A stretch of 64,000 nucleotides of DNA from Bradyrhizobium sp. CCGB01 (GTDB lineage Bacteria > Pseudomonadota > Alphaproteobacteria > Rhizobiales > Xanthobacteraceae): NCBI RefSeq assembly GCF_024199795.1, contig NZ_JANADK010000001.1, positions 2,852,001-2,916,000 on the forward strand. Direction: 5' to 3'. The position numbers and the translations under genes were made by a program. Every line of letters begins with the position of its first letter. Within the stretch, counting starts at the first letter, position 1. The notes under the pieces were generated by a model that was given only the letters and a program-made list of their open reading frames with translations, had not been told where the DNA came from and searched no databases. This document shows positions 62,458-64,000 of the stretch, piece by piece.

Positions 62458-63924
62458 ATGAACAAGACCGTGAACCCGAACGAGCTCACATCGGACGACG
62501 ACAACGGGCCGCTCTATGTGGCCCAGAAGAAAGTCTATCCCCAAAGCATCTCCGGCACCTTCCGCCGGATCAAATGGGGCCTGATGGCGTTCTGCCTCGG
62601 CGTCTACTACTTCCTGCCCTTCGTGCGCTGGAATCGCGGCCTCGGCGCCCCTAGCCAGGCGGTGCTGATCGATCTTCCCAACAGCCGCTTCTATTTCTTC
62701 TTCATCGAGCTGTGGCCGCAGGAGGTCTACTACTTCACCGGCCTGTTGATCGTCGCCGCGGTAGCGCTGTTCCTGATGAATTCGATCGGCGGCCGTATCT
62801 GGTGCGGCTATCTCTGCCCGCAGACGGTGTGGACCGATCTGTTCTACGCCGTCGAGCGTCTGGTCGAGGGCGACCGCCGCGAGCGGATGAGGAAAGACAA
62901 GTCGTCCGACCCGATGAAGCTCGAGCGCATCTCCGAGATCGTGCTCAAGCATTCGATCTGGCTGCTGATCGCCTGGTGGACCGGCGGCGCCTGGGTGCTC
63001 TATTTCAACGACGCGCCGACGCTGGTGAAGGAGCTCGTCACCTTCCAGGCGCCGATGATCGCCTATATCTGGATCGCCATCCTCACCGCGACGACCTATC
63101 TGCTCGCCGGCTTCATGCGCGAGCAGGTCTGCACCTATATGTGCCCGTGGCCGCGCATCCAGGCCGCGCTCACCGACGAATGGGCGCTCAACGTCACCTA
63201 CCGCTACGACCGCGGCGAGAAGCGCACCTCGGTCAAGAAGGCCGCCGAGCTGCGTGCGCTCGGCGAGCAGGTCGGCGATTGCGTCGACTGCTATCAATGC
63301 GTCGCGGTCTGCCCGACCGGCATCGACATCCGCAACGGGCCGCAGCTCGAATGCATCCAGTGCGGGCTCTGCATCGACGCCTGCGACAACGTCATGACCA
63401 AGATCGGCCGGCCGAAGCGGCTGATCGGCTACGACAACGACATCAACATCCAGCGCCGCCAGGAAGGCAAGGCGCCGGTCTATCGTATCGTCCGGGCCCG
63501 AACCGTTGCCTACAGCGCGATCATCGCGGCGGTCGGCGGCATCATGATCTATACGCTGGCGACCCGCAGCCTGCTCGACGTCAACGTGCTGCACGACCGC
63601 AACCCGGTCGCGGTCAGGCTCAGCGACGGCTCGATCCGCAACGCCTATACGGTGCGGCTGCTGAACAAGAGCGGCTATGACCGCGTCGTCGCCATCGACG
63701 CGAACGGTCCGGCCAATCTGACCACGCACGTCGTCGGCATCGATTCCGTGACGCCGGACAGGCCGATGATCGTGATCCCGCGCGACTCCACCAGCGAGCT
63801 GCGCCTGCTCGTCACCGCGCCGGCGGAGAGCAATCCGGAGAAGTCCATTCCCGTGCGCTTCCACGTCACCGACATCGGCCTTGGCGAGGTCGCCACCGCC
63901 ACCGACAATTTCGTCGCGCCGTAA
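62458..63924 (+). CDS. fixG: FixG, membrane iron-sulfur protein for cbb3 biogenesis (CcoG)
   Basis: A 488-residue membrane protein with about five helices and a cytoplasmic ferredoxin domain. The cluster ligands are in CVDCYQCVAVCPTGID and CIQCGLCIDACD. A further pair of motifs, CGYLCPQTVWTD and CTYMCPWPRIQ, are typical of CcoG. The C-terminal third is a periplasmic beta-sandwich. CcoG proteins take part in copper handling during assembly of the cbb3 CuB centre. It starts the fixGHIS operon. Confidence 0.96.
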   Translation: MNKTVNPNELTSDDDNGPLYVAQKKVYPQSISGTFRRIKWGLMAFCLGVYYFLPFVRWNRGLGAPSQAVLIDLPNSRFYFFFIELWPQEVYYFTGLLIVAAVALFLMNSIGGRIWCGYLCPQTVWTDLFYAVERLVEGDRRERMRKDKSSDPMKLERISEIVLKHSIWLLIAWWTGGAWVLYFNDAPTLVKELVTFQAPMIAYIWIAILTATTYLLAGFMREQVCTYMCPWPRIQAALTDEWALNVTYRYDRGEKRTSVKKAAELRALGEQVGDCVDCYQCVAVCPTGIDIRNGPQLECIQCGLCIDACDNVMTKIGRPKRLIGYDNDINIQRRQEGKAPVYRIVRARTVAYSAIIAAVGGIMIYTLATRSLLDVNVLHDRNPVAVRLSDGSIRNAYTVRLLNKSGYDRVVAIDANGPANLTTHVVGIDSVTPDRPMIVIPRDSTSELRLLVTAPAESNPEKSIPVRFHVTDIGLGEVATATDNFVAP

Positions 63925-63939
63925 GTTCAGGAGACTGCC

Positions 63940-64000
63940 ATGGCCGCCAAGCCGCTGACCGGAACGAAGGTGTTCCTGATGCTGGTCGCCTTCTTCGGGC
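63940..64000 (+). CDS. fixH: FixH, partial (cut by window end)
   Basis: Only the first 20 codons are in the window: MAAKPLTGTKVFLMLVAFFG. A membrane helix starts directly. AGGAGACT lies at good spacing before the ATG, 15 bases after fixG. Position and sequence fit FixH, an assembly factor of the cbb3 oxidase; fixI and fixS are expected beyond the edge. Confidence 0.85.
   Translation, partial: MAAKPLTGTKVFLMLVAFFG

Noticed and set aside
61294..63864. An 856-codon open frame opposite fixP-fixG
   Set aside because: It is antisense to two well-supported fix genes and has shadow-like composition.
1..64000. tRNA, rRNA, CRISPR arrays, insertion sequences or prophage
   Set aside because: None was recognised. 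The repeats found are short palindromic elements without regular spacers or transposase genes.
53653..64000. Treating the fix region as evidence for a symbiosis island
   Set aside because: fixLJ-K2 and fixNOQP-GHIS also occur in non-nodulating and photosynthetic relatives and are chromosomal. No nod or nif gene is present here.

Overview
The window is about 64 kb of high-GC alphaproteobacterial chromosome that I assign to Bradyrhizobium. The strongest evidence is the right-hand third. It carries fixL-fixJ-(response regulator)-fixK2 on the minus strand, divergent from fixNOQP and fixG (fixH is cut by the window end). FixL has 505 codons with haem His200, Arg220 and phospho-acceptor His291. The FixK2 start I chose gives 232 residues with a cysteine at position 183. 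Both match, from memory, the Bradyrhizobium FixLJ-FixK2 proteins. I see no insertion sequence, CRISPR array, rRNA, tRNA, phage gene or symbiosis-island gene, so nodulation cannot be claimed from this window.

Layout. 0-7 kb: two small unknown proteins, a VOC protein, a PuuD-like urate oxidase with fused cytochrome c, a periplasmic sugar-dehydrogenase-like protein, and an SDR/CMD/SDR operon. 7-11 kb: cyoABCD, a bo3-type quinol oxidase. 11-21 kb: secreted nuclease-like protein, GMC oxidoreductase with its small subunit, HtrA-like protease, FAD oxidoreductase, and a large fused indolepyruvate:ferredoxin oxidoreductase-like protein. 21-24.5 kb: a hotdog protein, then a biuret-hydrolase-like amidohydrolase plus permease operon behind a consensus sigma-54 promoter. 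24.9-34.1 kb (minus): a possible long operon holding a two-subunit molybdenum hydroxylase, a sulfide-dehydrogenase flavoprotein, SoxX, a SoxY variant, SoxZ, SoxA, and an ABC importer lacking an ATPase gene. 34-44 kb: B12/radical SAM protein, MFS exporter, isocitrate/isopropylmalate dehydrogenase-family enzyme, an SDR without the catalytic tyrosine, trans-aconitate methyltransferase, and a TRAP transporter with fused permease subunits. 44-53.6 kb: alkylsulfatase, then a carbohydrate/stress group (glycosyltransferase, ABC exporter, glycogen-debranching-like enzyme, PRC-barrel protein, MFS) with EcfG-like promoter motifs. 53.6-64 kb: the fix region.

How it works together. In the fix region, low oxygen should activate FixL, then FixJ, then FixK2. 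Two near-identical 21-bp elements lie upstream of fixK2. Perfect TTGA-N6-TCAA boxes precede fixN and fixG, and a one-mismatch box at the same spacing precedes the universal stress gene. The window therefore encodes both a bo3 quinol oxidase and the high-affinity cbb3 oxidase. Dispersed palindromic repeats occupy several intergenic gaps; one 92-bp unit occurs twice at exactly the same length.

The most unusual part is the Sox-like cluster: SoxXA, SoxYZ and the flavoprotein are present, SoxB and SoxCD are absent, and the SoxY arm ends in AACTEEMN instead of GGCGG. Family names come from reading the sequences; no database search was run.
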